Shown: positions 39,201 through 47,595 of the stretch, in pieces
Layout of the letters: each line of letters begins with the position of its first letter
Numbering within the stretch: the stretch's first letter is position 1
Assembly: GCF_000151205.2 (NCBI RefSeq)
Contig: NC_016051.1
Location: forward strand, 620,001 to 684,000
DNA: 64,000 nt
Source of the DNA: Thermococcus sp. AM4
GTDB taxonomy: Archaea; Methanobacteriota_B; Thermococci; Thermococcales; Thermococcaceae
Reading direction: 5' to 3'
Program-made: the position numbers and the translations under genes
The notes under the pieces: generated by a model
What the model was told of the DNA's origin: nothing
Seen by the model: the letters and a program-made list of their open reading frames with translations, nothing else
Databases searched by the model: none

Positions 39201-40335
39201 CAGGGAGGAAGACCTCCATGAGGAGAGCAGGATCGCCAAGTGGTCCATAAAGCACGCGAAAGCGGTACTCCTCATCTTCCTGCTCCTGCTCGCGCCGGCA
39301 GTCTACGCCTTCGCCAACTTCAACGGCACCCACGACGTCAAGCTCTTCCTGCCCAAGGACAGCGAGACTTACCACTTCCTTGAGATAAGCCAGAGCAAGC
39401 TCGGGGCCGATGTAATGGGCGCCACCTACATCATCGTCAAGTTCGACCACAACGTTACCGATAAGGACCTCGCGACCATCAACGAGATCGTGAGCGACAT
39501 AGAAAAGATCGACGGCGTCAAGTACGTCTACACCGTGACACAGCCCTTTGGAAAGCCCATAAACGCGAGCCTTGAGCGGCTGAAGGTCATAGGCGCCGAC
39601 AAGTACATCTCGACCACCGGAAACATGGTGCTCATCGAGGTCGTCAGCAAGTACGAGGCAACGACGAAGCCCGCCCACAGGATGGTCGAGCGGATCAGGG
39701 ACCTCATGAAGGGCTACGAATCCAGCGGAAAGATCGTTAAGGGCATGGTCGGCGGCGGGGCCGCTTTGGACCTCGACCTCAGCAACCTCATCAACAACAT
39801 ATTCTGGCACAGGATCCTTCCAGTTGCGCTGATACTGATGTTCCTCTCGCTGATTCCGACCCTCAGGGGCCTGCCGGCGGTCGTCTCGACGATGGCCACC
39901 ATCGGCACAGGAGTGCTCCTCAGCATAGCGATCTCGACCTGGCTCTTCCAGAAGGTCTTTGGCCAGGAAATCATGTGGTTCCTGCCGCTGATGGTCTTCG
40001 TCGTGCTCATGGGAGTCGGCATAGACTACAACAGCTTCTACCTCGTCAAGGCCAGGGACGAGTTCGAGCGCCGCTCGCCGGAGGAAGCCCTCATAGTTGC
40101 GGCCGGAACTATGGATCTTGTGGTCATCGGCCTGGCTCTCGTGCTCGCGACGACCTACGGGGCACTGGTGACCAGCTCCACCTGGGGAACGAGGGAGATA
40201 GGCTTCGCCTTAGCGGCGGGCGTCTTACTGACGGCAACGTTCGCGGTCTACTTCCTCGGGCCAGCAATGATGAGCCTCTTCGGCGAGAAAGCCTGGTGGC
40301 CACTCCACAAGTCCGGGAAGAAGGAGAAGAAGTGA
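36280..40335 (+). CDS. MMPL/RND-family transporter with giant extracytoplasmic loop
   Basis: A 1351-residue RND/MMPL exporter. After TM1 (LIVAAWIVIIILATPLAM) comes an extracytoplasmic region of roughly 770 residues with many N-x-S/T sequons, coiled-coil and helical stretches. Then come TM2-6 (about 808-970, beginning FIGALIVLLIILGVALL, with GLGIDYSTYYLYRF). The second half repeats the plan: TM7 near 995, a loop of about 170 residues, then TM8-12 with GVGIDYNSFYLV (about 1248). Both Asp motifs fit proton-driven transport. The substrate may be lipid or hydrophobic. GGTGGTGGCA precedes ATG 36280. Likely repressed by the divergent PadR. Confidence 0.88.
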   Translation: MAWNDWIVKHAKLIVAAWIVIIILATPLAMKLSSVTNYSMSQFMPKHVESVEVQNNMSKYFPSFAQNDNMTYIIITGINVNSPEAKAAYERFKVEARQYGSNFTSYYDAIELLHNQSYAIALNLTKTTANLTGVLYTSALNASNAYGMTLNQIKNLSEQVKTLNATIPQLAQAYLALKANLTELYNRSVTLRNALNQTDLAYVELHRNLTRASEQLKVLNSTIASLNVGLYNLSDAYAKTYLGVLGTYGALVQAGAYERGLDNVTAGAIAARLGVPVEFVYAVYNATYPAYSAYGATAITDAFLANVTKFMVLNQISDPMEKNLAEAYSVAFYRGVLAFDGQAGNNYALIGLGENAVRPVEEIASNALGNLPAVIEMAGGNYTVPGFGEVPAQTLAYIVNVSIGLGREPGALAVENATIEVAKAILTGSPLLQMPNADEILRTLLVYGPTKELETNLLTNALKEKLPAEQRPLAEPIVKTVLTFDSNATGVLAKNPALLKKATVSLLVEFMKEKGVELPESVIDEVYDSNGNVAPIAKGLLIQKTAEKLGDEKIAEAIVNVVLKNPEGLAKGAGVKEAVEEIIAGMAGNAPVDLKRVVDEIYAGKSPDEIAYELFGEGVNEKLANVTAPEDVKEALKEIMLTVARDYPMSDSQIEALVKEKTVKLVEKFVKEINLGVELNINATRLVDIAFRFRDDPSKITREDVKPIEEEIYPSLYEIAKSYIGMLKSPDNTTMLITMMPKRINATDLEKRTKFQYDNTLKAKEVLLKEMRKHFLNAKAYISGTPVQTYEMIHYGKEDNAKTTKFSFIGALIVLLIILGVALLATLLPFTGVATATLTALGILYLLAKGDVLNIGSWAQMITVTTALGLGIDYSTYYLYRFKEYLAEGYEHTKAASEALKRAKDAVLASASTDIIAFASFILAWEFPIFKQMGMVAPIAVIVVLVASLTFIPAITVLIGDKPIFWWPRHIRHVREEDLHEESRIAKWSIKHAKAVLLIFLLLLAPAVYAFANFNGTHDVKLFLPKDSETYHFLEISQSKLGADVMGATYIIVKFDHNVTDKDLATINEIVSDIEKIDGVKYVYTVTQPFGKPINASLERLKVIGADKYISTTGNMVLIEVVSKYEATTKPAHRMVERIRDLMKGYESSGKIVKGMVGGGAALDLDLSNLINNIFWHRILPVALILMFLSLIPTLRGLPAVVSTMATIGTGVLLSIAISTWLFQKVFGQEIMWFLPLMVFVVLMGVGIDYNSFYLVKARDEFERRSPEEALIVAAGTMDLVVIGLALVLATTYGALVTSSTWGTREIGFALAAGVLLTATFAVYFLGPAMMSLFGEKAWWPLHKSGKKEKK

Positions 40336-40450
40336 CCAACCTCTTTTCTTTTTGATTTTGTTCATTCCGTTTCTCGTTTTGTTTCGTGAGTAGGTGCTTG
40401 GCAGGAACTCAGTCGAAGGGTTTATTATCATCGGCGGATTACTCCTCCAT

Positions 40451-40624
40451 ATGAGCGAGATAGTTGTGAAGATACCTGAGGGAGTAGATGAAAGGCTCGC
40501 GAAACTCGCCATAGAACGGGCACTGAAAAGGCTGAAGGTTGCCAACGAAACTTTTGGAACGCTCAAACCGAGGAGAGACACCGATGAGCTTATTACCGAG
40601 GCCGATGAGACATGGACCGCGTGA
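40451..40624 (+). CDS. VapB-like antitoxin (orphan)
   Basis: A 57-residue protein: a beta strand (EIVVKIPEGV), a helix (ERLAKLAIERALKRL) and an acidic tail ending DELITEADETWTA. This is a common layout of archaeal VapB-like antitoxins that precede PIN toxins. The TATA-like TTTATTATC lies about 25-30 nt upstream, giving a leaderless start. It overlaps a 22-codon remnant that begins exactly like a PIN toxin. Confidence 0.6.
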   Translation: MSEIVVKIPEGVDERLAKLAIERALKRLKVANETFGTLKPRRDTDELITEADETWTA

Positions 40625-40680
40625 TGCTCGATTCTAACATGGGCTTTATCTTCAAAGTTACTGCTTCGACACCCTTTTAA
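40612..40680 (+). pseudogene. Vestigial VapC toxin (first 9 residues only)
   Basis: Overlapping the antitoxin stop, ATG 40612 starts MDRVMLDSN, the canonical first strand and catalytic Asp of a PIN-domain toxin. Homology then ends and the frame stops after 22 codons at the promoter of the next gene. The rest of the toxin (about 120 residues) is missing, so this is a deletion remnant. Confidence 0.55.
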
Positions 40681-40702
40681 ACGCTGAGCTTTAGTTCTAA
40701 CC

Positions 40703-41590
40703 ATGAACATCGCCGAGATGCTCGCGCTCATAGCTTTAGGCTACGTCCTCAAGCGATTGATTAAATCGGAGGAGCCCTTCGATTACCTTCGGATTCTGGT
40801 GAACGATATCCTCCTCGCCCTGTTCATCTTCGGCAACGTCGCGAGCAAAGATTTGGCCTATCTCCTCAGCATTAAGACGGTCTTCCTCTACGTCTTTATC
40901 ATAATAGGAATAAGTCTCTCAACCTCGTACCTCTACGGCCGCTTCAAGCTCAAGAACGACCCCTGGGCCGGGGCCCTGATGGTGCTCTCGGTTTACCCCA
41001 ACACGGCCGCCCTGGGCTTTCCAATCGCGAGCCTCTTCCTCAGCGACATAACGCCGGCGATACTCTACTCGACGACCAACTCGATGATAGTCATTCCGAT
41101 TGTGACGTTCATAGCGGCCCACTACTCCAGCGGGGGCGCGAGCGTCAGGGAGAGCTTTCTGAAGGCACTCAAGTTCCCGCCGACGCTGGCCAATTTAATC
41201 GCTTTGGCACTCGTTATCGCGGGAGTAAAGCTTCCCGCCGGAATCATCGGGCCGGTAAAGACAATCGGCTGGCTCAGCATACCTCTCCTCCTCATCTACT
41301 TCGGCTCGAGGATAACGCTGAGGGCCTTCGACGTCAGAAAGCTCCTTGAGGTCGGAACCTTCAGGATTGCGATTCCCTTCGCCTTCGTCTTCCTCACCCT
41401 CCGCTGGGAGAGGCCCGAGGTTTTCTACTCCGTCCTCGTCGAGGCGAGCATGCCCCCGGCAATAGCGGCCAACGCGATTCTGGCCCAGTACAAGCTCAAG
41501 GCGGAGGAAGCGATAAGCGTGACCTTCGTGTTAACCCTTCTCACAATTGCACTCTTCGTTGCACTCCGGCTCATCCTTGGGCTTGGATGA
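40703..41590 (+). CDS. AEC-family (auxin efflux carrier-like) transporter
   Basis: A 295-residue membrane protein with about ten TM segments in two five-helix halves. The family positions include the broken-helix region VYPNTAALGFPIASLFL (about 97-113) and its repeat near EASMPPAIAANAILA (about 250-264). AEC carriers export small organic acids; substrate unknown. TATA CTTTTAAAC (40674-40682) lies about 25 nt before the ATG, so the transcript is leaderless. Confidence 0.87.
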   Translation: MNIAEMLALIALGYVLKRLIKSEEPFDYLRILVNDILLALFIFGNVASKDLAYLLSIKTVFLYVFIIIGISLSTSYLYGRFKLKNDPWAGALMVLSVYPNTAALGFPIASLFLSDITPAILYSTTNSMIVIPIVTFIAAHYSSGGASVRESFLKALKFPPTLANLIALALVIAGVKLPAGIIGPVKTIGWLSIPLLLIYFGSRITLRAFDVRKLLEVGTFRIAIPFAFVFLTLRWERPEVFYSVLVEASMPPAIAANAILAQYKLKAEEAISVTFVLTLLTIALFVALRLILGLG

Positions 41591-41686
41591 AGTTTTCTGA
41601 CGATTTTCCGGGTTTTTGGCATTTATCTCGAAATTATTTCGAAAATTTTTGCAAAACGCTCGGCATCAGTGCGAAAACATCGCCCA

Positions 41687-41700
41687 TTAGGTTTACCTAA
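41687..41700. promoter_or_regulatory. DtxR-like box TTAGGTTTACCTAA
   Basis: A perfect inverted repeat (TTAGGT-TT-ACCTAA) lies just upstream of the likely TATA element (ATAATAAG, about 41708-41716) of the lipoprotein operon. It strongly resembles half-site consensus (TTAGG...CCTAA) of DtxR/IdeR-type metal-dependent regulators. Control by iron or manganese is an inference from that resemblance. The remaining 175-bp gap holds no gene. Confidence 0.55.
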
Positions 41701-41765
41701 GGAAAGGATAATAAGGACGTGTGACGTAACCCCATCACAAGATTTCCCTGTACGGAGGTGGTAGG

Positions 41766-44225
41766 TTGAGGAAGGTACTGCTCGGGGGACTGCTCGTGCT
41801 TTTGGTTTTTGTGGCTGGCTGTATTGGCGGCCAGTCCCCCGGAACCGAGGAGAAACCGTCCCAGACTGGAACCGCGTTTTCTTCAACGACCACCGAGAGT
41901 ACTCCACCGCCTTCGGAAACGACGTCTTCAACCGAAACGACACCCAGACAGACCGAAACACAGGCACCTTCAGAAGACTGGGCGTATCAGGACCTGTCCC
42001 TTACCCCCGAAAACGAGCCAGAATACAGCCTTCACCGCGGTGCAATTTCGGACAGCGGCGCCAGCGTTGAGGTTCTTCTGATAAAGGGCCCCGCGAAGTT
42101 CGTGAAGACGAGCGCCAACTGGGAAGCCTCTTCCGGCGAATCAAGTGCCAACAACGTGGTCTTTCAGGTGGGTCATGACGTCTATTACTTCGAACTCGGT
42201 CCGAACGGCGTCTATTACGAGGGTGGCCGGGTTGTGGGGGATCTCTTCGACTTCGTGAGGTTCACGGAAGATAAGTACCTTGGATGGGAGAACGGTGTCG
42301 TTCGCGTTTACTCGAAGTCCCTCAACAAATACCGCGAGAAGAGGGGCGTCATGGCCTACGCGGCCACGCTGATAAACGGAAAGTTCGCGATCGTTACCTC
42401 AATCGAGGACAACCTCACGGTGACCACCTTCGTGAACGGCGAAGCAAGCAGCGAGGAGTACTCCTTCGACTGTCCGATTCTCTCGATGCATCCAGCTTTC
42501 ACGGGAGACACAATCTCGGGCTTCTACATGGCCACGACCTGCGGCGTTTACTACGTCAGCCCGAACCTCGAGACCTATGACTCGGGTATAGGGGATTCCG
42601 CCTGGATAATCATCTCGAACGATCACGATGACTTCGGAACGATCGTAGTCTATTCAAAGGACCTCAACGAGGTCGTTGGTCCGCACTACAGCGCCGATCA
42701 CGATTCAATACTCCACAGCAAGCCGCTCTCCGTGAGCTACCGCCCGGACGCGGCCTCGGTCAGCGGGCTCTACCTGGCCCTCGCAAGGGGCACGAAGTTA
42801 TACCTCTATGAACTGGGCGAAGACGGCGCCTATCACGACTTTGGAGTTCTGAACTTCCCCTACCCGATTAGGGACGTCAAGATAAACCAGCTCTCCGGCA
42901 ACCAGATTGAATTAGGCGTCGCGTGGAAGGAGGGCTTCGCCCACATAGTCGGAAAACCGGACGATTTCAGGGGAGAGCACTCCTTTAGCATTGGGGGAGA
43001 GATAACAACGACCGGAACTCAGACGTCTACACCCCCGGCACAGAACGAGCTCGGGGGGATACTTGACCTATTCACGATCGAAAAGGTCAGCTTCGGCGAA
43101 CTGTGGGGGGCGAAGGTGCACCTCAAGAAGACCCCTGATTATCGCAACGTCCACGACTGGCTCCAGATCAAAGTCTACGAGCCGGCGGGTCTTCCCGATG
43201 CCTACTTTGCCTTCGGCAGGTACATGGTCCATGTGACCTCTTCCTTCAAGAACCTCGTCGAGTCGAGGAAAGACTTCACCAAGTACGACGTTACGGAGGT
43301 TTATGAGCTGCCGTCAACGCCCAAGGACTTCACCTTCGGCATCTACGACACGAGCGACATCTTCATGGCCGGCCGGGACGGAAAGCTGTACCTGATCTAC
43401 GACGGCGAACGGACGAAGGAGCCCGTCGGAGACGAAGAGATAAGGCTCTGGAAGCCGAAGGCGTACGTTACATGGAACATCGATGCGGATGGCGTTAACG
43501 CGATGTCCAGGGGGGACAACAACTACTTCGTGGCCTGGAAGGGCGATAAGCTTTACGTCATTCGCTACACGGACGATCAGCTCTACAACGCCGAGGAAGA
43601 GGGCCTGCCCGAAGTCCAGCCGGAAACGGTGAGCTTTCCCGAGGCAATAGTGGCAGTCTACGCCCTCCACTACGGCAGGGGAATTCTCGTGAGGACCGAG
43701 ACTGGCCTCTACCTCTACGACCCAACCGGCTACTACGACTACGGCCCAGGAAAGGTCTACACTCTGCTCCAGAACGTTCCCGGGAGGGCCGCTTTCCAGA
43801 TCTACACGGATGACCTATACGTCTACGAAAACGGAAAGTTCCTCATGGTATCCATGACCTCCAAATACGATTCAAACGACAAACAGATCCCCGCCGTTGA
43901 GGTTTATCCGTCCACCGTCCAGATGCCGGGTGTTGTGGCCTTTTCCGGAATGTACAACACCTACGACACCCAGCTCGCCGTTGGGTTCGAGGGTAGGATA
44001 GCCCTCTACAACGTCACGGCCAACTATTACTACGACGAGAACGACAACAGGGTCTACTTCCTCAACCTGACCCTCGATCAGTCCTTCAGTGTCCCCTTCA
44101 CCCCGGACTACGTGTACGGCGAGGACGAGTGCTACTGTCACGTCAGGTTCCACGCCGACTACTTCTACGCCTGGGCCGGCAACGACTACTACGTCCTCTT
44201 CGGCCCGAAGAACAGGAGGTGGTGA
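41766..44225 (+). CDS. Large surface lipoprotein, propeller-like
   Basis: An 819-residue lipoprotein. The signal peptide ends in a lipobox VAGCIGG (Cys at about 19), followed by a Ser/Thr/Pro-rich linker (about 25-75). Then come two long beta-rich regions (about 75-430 and 440-815) separated by a short Thr-rich linker. Repeated units end in YLYELGEDG, KLYVIRYTDD, GLYLYDPTG, suggesting propeller blades. The second half aligns with the protein at 44730. The TTG start is set by GGAGGTGGTAGG. First gene of a three-gene surface operon behind a DtxR-like box. Ligand unknown. Confidence 0.75.
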   Translation: MRKVLLGGLLVLLVFVAGCIGGQSPGTEEKPSQTGTAFSSTTTESTPPPSETTSSTETTPRQTETQAPSEDWAYQDLSLTPENEPEYSLHRGAISDSGASVEVLLIKGPAKFVKTSANWEASSGESSANNVVFQVGHDVYYFELGPNGVYYEGGRVVGDLFDFVRFTEDKYLGWENGVVRVYSKSLNKYREKRGVMAYAATLINGKFAIVTSIEDNLTVTTFVNGEASSEEYSFDCPILSMHPAFTGDTISGFYMATTCGVYYVSPNLETYDSGIGDSAWIIISNDHDDFGTIVVYSKDLNEVVGPHYSADHDSILHSKPLSVSYRPDAASVSGLYLALARGTKLYLYELGEDGAYHDFGVLNFPYPIRDVKINQLSGNQIELGVAWKEGFAHIVGKPDDFRGEHSFSIGGEITTTGTQTSTPPAQNELGGILDLFTIEKVSFGELWGAKVHLKKTPDYRNVHDWLQIKVYEPAGLPDAYFAFGRYMVHVTSSFKNLVESRKDFTKYDVTEVYELPSTPKDFTFGIYDTSDIFMAGRDGKLYLIYDGERTKEPVGDEEIRLWKPKAYVTWNIDADGVNAMSRGDNNYFVAWKGDKLYVIRYTDDQLYNAEEEGLPEVQPETVSFPEAIVAVYALHYGRGILVRTETGLYLYDPTGYYDYGPGKVYTLLQNVPGRAAFQIYTDDLYVYENGKFLMVSMTSKYDSNDKQIPAVEVYPSTVQMPGVVAFSGMYNTYDTQLAVGFEGRIALYNVTANYYYDENDNRVYFLNLTLDQSFSVPFTPDYVYGEDECYCHVRFHADYFYAWAGNDYYVLFGPKNRRW

Positions 44226-44261
44226 GCTTTCTTTTTTCCTTCCGCTTGAGGAGGTGCCGGT

Positions 44262-44711
44262 ATGGGGTTTATGGATTCCCTGAAGAGTGCCGCTTCCAGC
44301 TTCGTCAAATCCATACGCCACAAGACCTTCAAGATACCGGCAGAGGAACTTGCCGAGAAGTGGGAGAGACTCAGGCCCTACGGGGTTGAGATAGAGGCAG
44401 ACACGAAATACGGCGGGAAGTACAACACCTCGGCCTGGTTCGTCATCGAGGACGTTACCGTCAAGGAGGTAGAGGTAGGGATCTTCCGGAAGTCCCGGAA
44501 AAAGAAGATCACCGTGAAGTGCTACCGCGAGATTGAGCCCTACGATGAATACGAAGAGGAGGAAGAGGAGACAGACTGGTTCGATTTCTCAAGGGAAGAG
44601 GACACAATAGAGAGAAGGGAGCTCACGTTCTGGGAGGGAGACAAGGTCAAGATACGCATGACCGAGGCGGACTATGAAAAGATGGTTGAGCGGGAGGGGA
44701 ACCTGCTCTGA
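44262..44711 (+). CDS. Unknown cytoplasmic protein in lipoprotein operon
   Basis: A 149-residue protein with no signal peptide. It is predicted alpha/beta at the start and has a very acidic stretch (YDEYEEEEEETDWFDF, about 91-106) before a strand-rich end. The segment SAWFVIEDVTVKEVEVGIF could be an amphipathic strand pair. Not recognised. GAGGTGCCGGT precedes the ATG. Its position between two secreted paralogs suggests a cytosolic or membrane-peripheral partner. Confidence 0.65.
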   Translation: MGFMDSLKSAASSFVKSIRHKTFKIPAEELAEKWERLRPYGVEIEADTKYGGKYNTSAWFVIEDVTVKEVEVGIFRKSRKKKITVKCYREIEPYDEYEEEEEETDWFDFSREEDTIERRELTFWEGDKVKIRMTEADYEKMVEREGNLL

Positions 44712-44729
44712 CGGACGGAGGTGGAGGTA

Positions 44730-46175
44730 GTGAAGAAAGCCCTGCTGGTTTTTGGATTGATACTGCTGCTCCTGGCGGCGGGTTACTTCACCGGGTTCAT
44801 AGACAAGTCCACCGTTGACGACCTGCTCAAGAACCTCCAGAGGGGCTCGAATACCGGCACGACGGGGGAGAAAGAAGAGAGCCATAAATCGGAAACTCCA
44901 TCGATGACGGAAACCTTTTCAGAAACCTCGACGGCTCCGGGAGAGAGTTCCAGCGAAACGACCAGTGCGGAATGGGATCAAACCGAGACATCAAGCCCGG
45001 GGCAGGGAACAACGCCAACAGAGGGTGAACTCAAGAACTTTTTCGATCACTCCTACTCCCTGGGAACGCTGAGCTTTACCGAGGGGGACTACGATTACAA
45101 GGGGATGAAGATCATCCCGGAGAAGGGAAGGCTCTACTACTTCCCGTACACCTCCAGCCTCGTCTATCTCGTGTCTGGCAAGATAATACTCGCCGTTTCC
45201 CCCTGGGACGATGACTTCCTCATGGGATCAAAGGCAACCCCCGAGATAGGCCAGTCGTCCAAGTTCCTGATCGTGCTTCCGATTGAGCCCGAGAAGCTCT
45301 CCATCCTCACGGGGGAGGGCACGATCCCGAGCATTATAGCGACGGACGGAGAGGGCAGGCTCCACATCTTCATAGACCCCCAGCAAGTTGAGGGGGACGA
45401 GATAAACTGGTACATCCCTGCTGGACACGTAGTCTACAACTTCGACGCGACCGGAGTTGGCATCGGGGAGTACGGCACCTACCGGGAGGACTACAACATC
45501 TACCTCGCGTGGAAGGGAAGGGAGCTGCGGGTGTACACATACTCACACAGAACCCTTGAGGACATCGAAGAGGGCAAAAACGTAACCGTCGAGCCCGCCG
45601 TGTACACCCTGCCCGAGGAGATCAGGGACGCGAACGCGATGCTCTACGATAACTTCATCCTCGTCCTCACCGAGGGAGGAACCTACCTGGTGCCGAGCCC
45701 CTACGGCCGCTACGCCAACGACACGAACGTTTACAGGATTGACGGCAGAGTGGACATGATTACCGGCTGTGGAACCTGGGGAGAGGCCTCGGCCGATCCG
45801 ACCAACATGAGCTTCACGGTGTATTCCTCGGGCAGACTCTACGTCCTCAGAGTTCTTTACTCGGAGGAGGGACGGAAGGTCACCGTAACGAGGGAGGCAT
45901 CCATGAACGCCCCCAACATCGTTGGGATATTCAGCCCCATGACGATAGACGGCTCCCAGATCGTTGCCGTTTCGGACTCGAGCGGGGCACTCAAGGTGTA
46001 CCACGTTAACTGGAGCAAAGAAACCGGCAGAAAAGAATTCAACCTCCTCCAGCAGTTCAAGCCGGGCGTTCCCCTCGTGGAGTTCAGGTTCGGGAACTTC
46101 CTCGGGGCGATGGCGAACGGAGTCGGCAGGGACGGGGCGTTCTACATGATAGTAATGCGGCAGAGCAACACCTGA
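44730..46175 (+). CDS. Membrane-anchored propeller-like surface protein
   Basis: About 481 residues. An N-terminal signal anchor (KKALLVFGLILLLLAAGYFTGF) lacks a lipobox Cys. A Ser/Thr/Glu linker follows (about 40-100), then a beta-rich domain (about 105-480). Stretches such as NIYLAWKGRELRVYTYS and GGTYLVPSPYGRYANDTNVY align with the second half of the 819-residue lipoprotein (NYFVAWKGDKLYVIRYT, GLYLYDPTGYYDYGPGKVY). So the two are paralogs. The GTG at 44730 has GGAGGTGGAGGTA in front; an in-frame GTG at 44721 is inside that site. Confidence 0.72.
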   Translation: MKKALLVFGLILLLLAAGYFTGFIDKSTVDDLLKNLQRGSNTGTTGEKEESHKSETPSMTETFSETSTAPGESSSETTSAEWDQTETSSPGQGTTPTEGELKNFFDHSYSLGTLSFTEGDYDYKGMKIIPEKGRLYYFPYTSSLVYLVSGKIILAVSPWDDDFLMGSKATPEIGQSSKFLIVLPIEPEKLSILTGEGTIPSIIATDGEGRLHIFIDPQQVEGDEINWYIPAGHVVYNFDATGVGIGEYGTYREDYNIYLAWKGRELRVYTYSHRTLEDIEEGKNVTVEPAVYTLPEEIRDANAMLYDNFILVLTEGGTYLVPSPYGRYANDTNVYRIDGRVDMITGCGTWGEASADPTNMSFTVYSSGRLYVLRVLYSEEGRKVTVTREASMNAPNIVGIFSPMTIDGSQIVAVSDSSGALKVYHVNWSKETGRKEFNLLQQFKPGVPLVEFRFGNFLGAMANGVGRDGAFYMIVMRQSNT

Positions 46176-46225
46176 CCGGCGATTTCTTTTTAACCCCTTC
46201 GATTTTTATTTTAACGGTGGTTGGA

Positions 46226-47242
46226 ATGGAGCGCGTCGTTGAGGTTCTCAGGGAGATCCTGGAGATTCCGTCCCCGACCGGCTACACGAAGGAGGTTCTC
46301 GCGCACATTGAGAAAAAACTTGACGATGCCGGAATAAAGACGAGGTACACCAACAAGGGAGCGCTTTTGGCCTACAACCATCCCGAGCCGGAGCTCGTCA
46401 TAGCGGGCCACGTTGACACGCTCGGCGCGATGGTCAAGGGAATTTTGCCGGACGGACACCTGAGCTTCACGAGAATCGGCGGGCTTCTCCTCCCGACCTT
46501 CGAGGGCGAATACTGCACGATAATAACCCGCTCCGGGAAGAGGTTCAGGGGAACGCTCCTCCTCAAGAACCCGAGCGTTCACGTCAACAAGGACGCCGGA
46601 AAGAAGGAGCGCAAGGAAGAGAACATGTACATCCGTCTCGACGAGCTCGTTGAGAAGAAAGAAGACACAGAAAAGCTTGGCATAAGGCCAGGGGACTTCA
46701 TAGCCTTCGATCCAAAGTTCGAGTACGTGAACGGCTTCGTCAAGGCCCACTTTTTAGACGACAAGGCGAGCGTCGCGGTCATGATTGACCTCCTCCTTGA
46801 TCTGGCGGACGAGCTCGAAAAGCTCCCGGTGGCGTTCTTCTTCTCGCCCTACGAGGAGGTCGGCCACGGCGGTTCCGCCGGTTACCCGCCAACGGCGAGA
46901 GAGCTCCTCGTGGTTGATATGGGCGTCGTGGGCGAGGGCGTTTACGGGAAGGAAACTGCCGTTTCGATAGCGGCGAAGGACTCAACCGGGCCCTACGACT
47001 ACGAGATGACGACAAAGCTCATCGAGCTGGCGGAGAAGAAGGACATACCGCACGTCGTTGACGTCTTCCCCTACTACGGCTCCGACGGTTCCGCTGCTCT
47101 GAGGGCCGGCTGGGACTTTCGCGTCGCCCTCATCGGACCGGGCGTCCACGCAAGTCATGGCATGGAGCGGACGCACGTTAAGGGCCTGCTCGCGACGAAA
47201 GAGCTCATAAGGGCCTACATCGAGGAGCGATTCCGCCGGTGA
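46226..47242 (+). CDS. M42-family metallopeptidase
   Basis: A 338-residue M42 aminopeptidase. Metal/catalytic motifs are AGHVDTLGAMV (about 59; His and Asp), FLDDKASVAVMID (about 177; bridging Asp), SPYEEVGHGGSAG (about 207; catalytic Glu pair), a conserved Asp in VVDMGVVGEG and GVHASHGMERTH (about 308; His). M42 enzymes form tetrahedral dodecamers that trim peptides. ATG 46226 follows CGGTGGTTGG. It is followed by queD 5 bp downstream. Confidence 0.9.
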   Translation: MERVVEVLREILEIPSPTGYTKEVLAHIEKKLDDAGIKTRYTNKGALLAYNHPEPELVIAGHVDTLGAMVKGILPDGHLSFTRIGGLLLPTFEGEYCTIITRSGKRFRGTLLLKNPSVHVNKDAGKKERKEENMYIRLDELVEKKEDTEKLGIRPGDFIAFDPKFEYVNGFVKAHFLDDKASVAVMIDLLLDLADELEKLPVAFFFSPYEEVGHGGSAGYPPTARELLVVDMGVVGEGVYGKETAVSIAAKDSTGPYDYEMTTKLIELAEKKDIPHVVDVFPYYGSDGSAALRAGWDFRVALIGPGVHASHGMERTHVKGLLATKELIRAYIEERFRR

Positions 47243-47247
47243 CGGTT

Positions 47248-47595
47248 ATGAAGGCCAGAATCGTTGAGCGCTTCAAGTTCGAGGCGGCACATTCGGTGGT
47301 CGTCGAGGGAAAGCCGGAGGAGATCCACGGCCACACCTTCAGGCTGGAGATAGCTGTGGAAGGGCCGCTGAAGAACGGCTACGTCATGGACTTCATCCAA
47401 CTCAGGAAGATCGTCGGCCGGGTTGTGGGGAAGCTGGACCACAGGAACCTCAACCACATCCTCGATAACCCCACCACCGAGAACCTCGCGCTCTGGATTG
47501 CAGGGGAGGTCTCGCGGGCCCTTCCGGGAGAAGTTCGACTCAAGCGGCTGACCCTCTGGGAGGGGGACGACAACGGCGTCGAGCTGGAGTTTTAG
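47248..47595 (+). CDS. queD: 6-pyruvoyl-tetrahydropterin synthase family, QueD-like
   Basis: A 115-residue T-fold protein. Zn ligands are in FEAAHSVV (about 12-19) and IHGHTFRLEIAVEG (about 26-39); the catalytic region includes KLDHRNLNHI (about 66-75) and PTTENLALWIAGEV (about 79-92). QueD makes 6-carboxytetrahydropterin, the substrate of QueE (gene at 1058), on the archaeosine route; archaeal PTPS-family members can also serve pterin synthesis. The motif lacks an obvious Cys before the HGH, which leaves the exact reaction uncertain. ATG 47248 follows GGTGACGGTT. Convergent 4-bp overlap with the ABC gene. Confidence 0.82.
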   Translation: MKARIVERFKFEAAHSVVVEGKPEEIHGHTFRLEIAVEGPLKNGYVMDFIQLRKIVGRVVGKLDHRNLNHILDNPTTENLALWIAGEVSRALPGEVRLKRLTLWEGDDNGVELEF

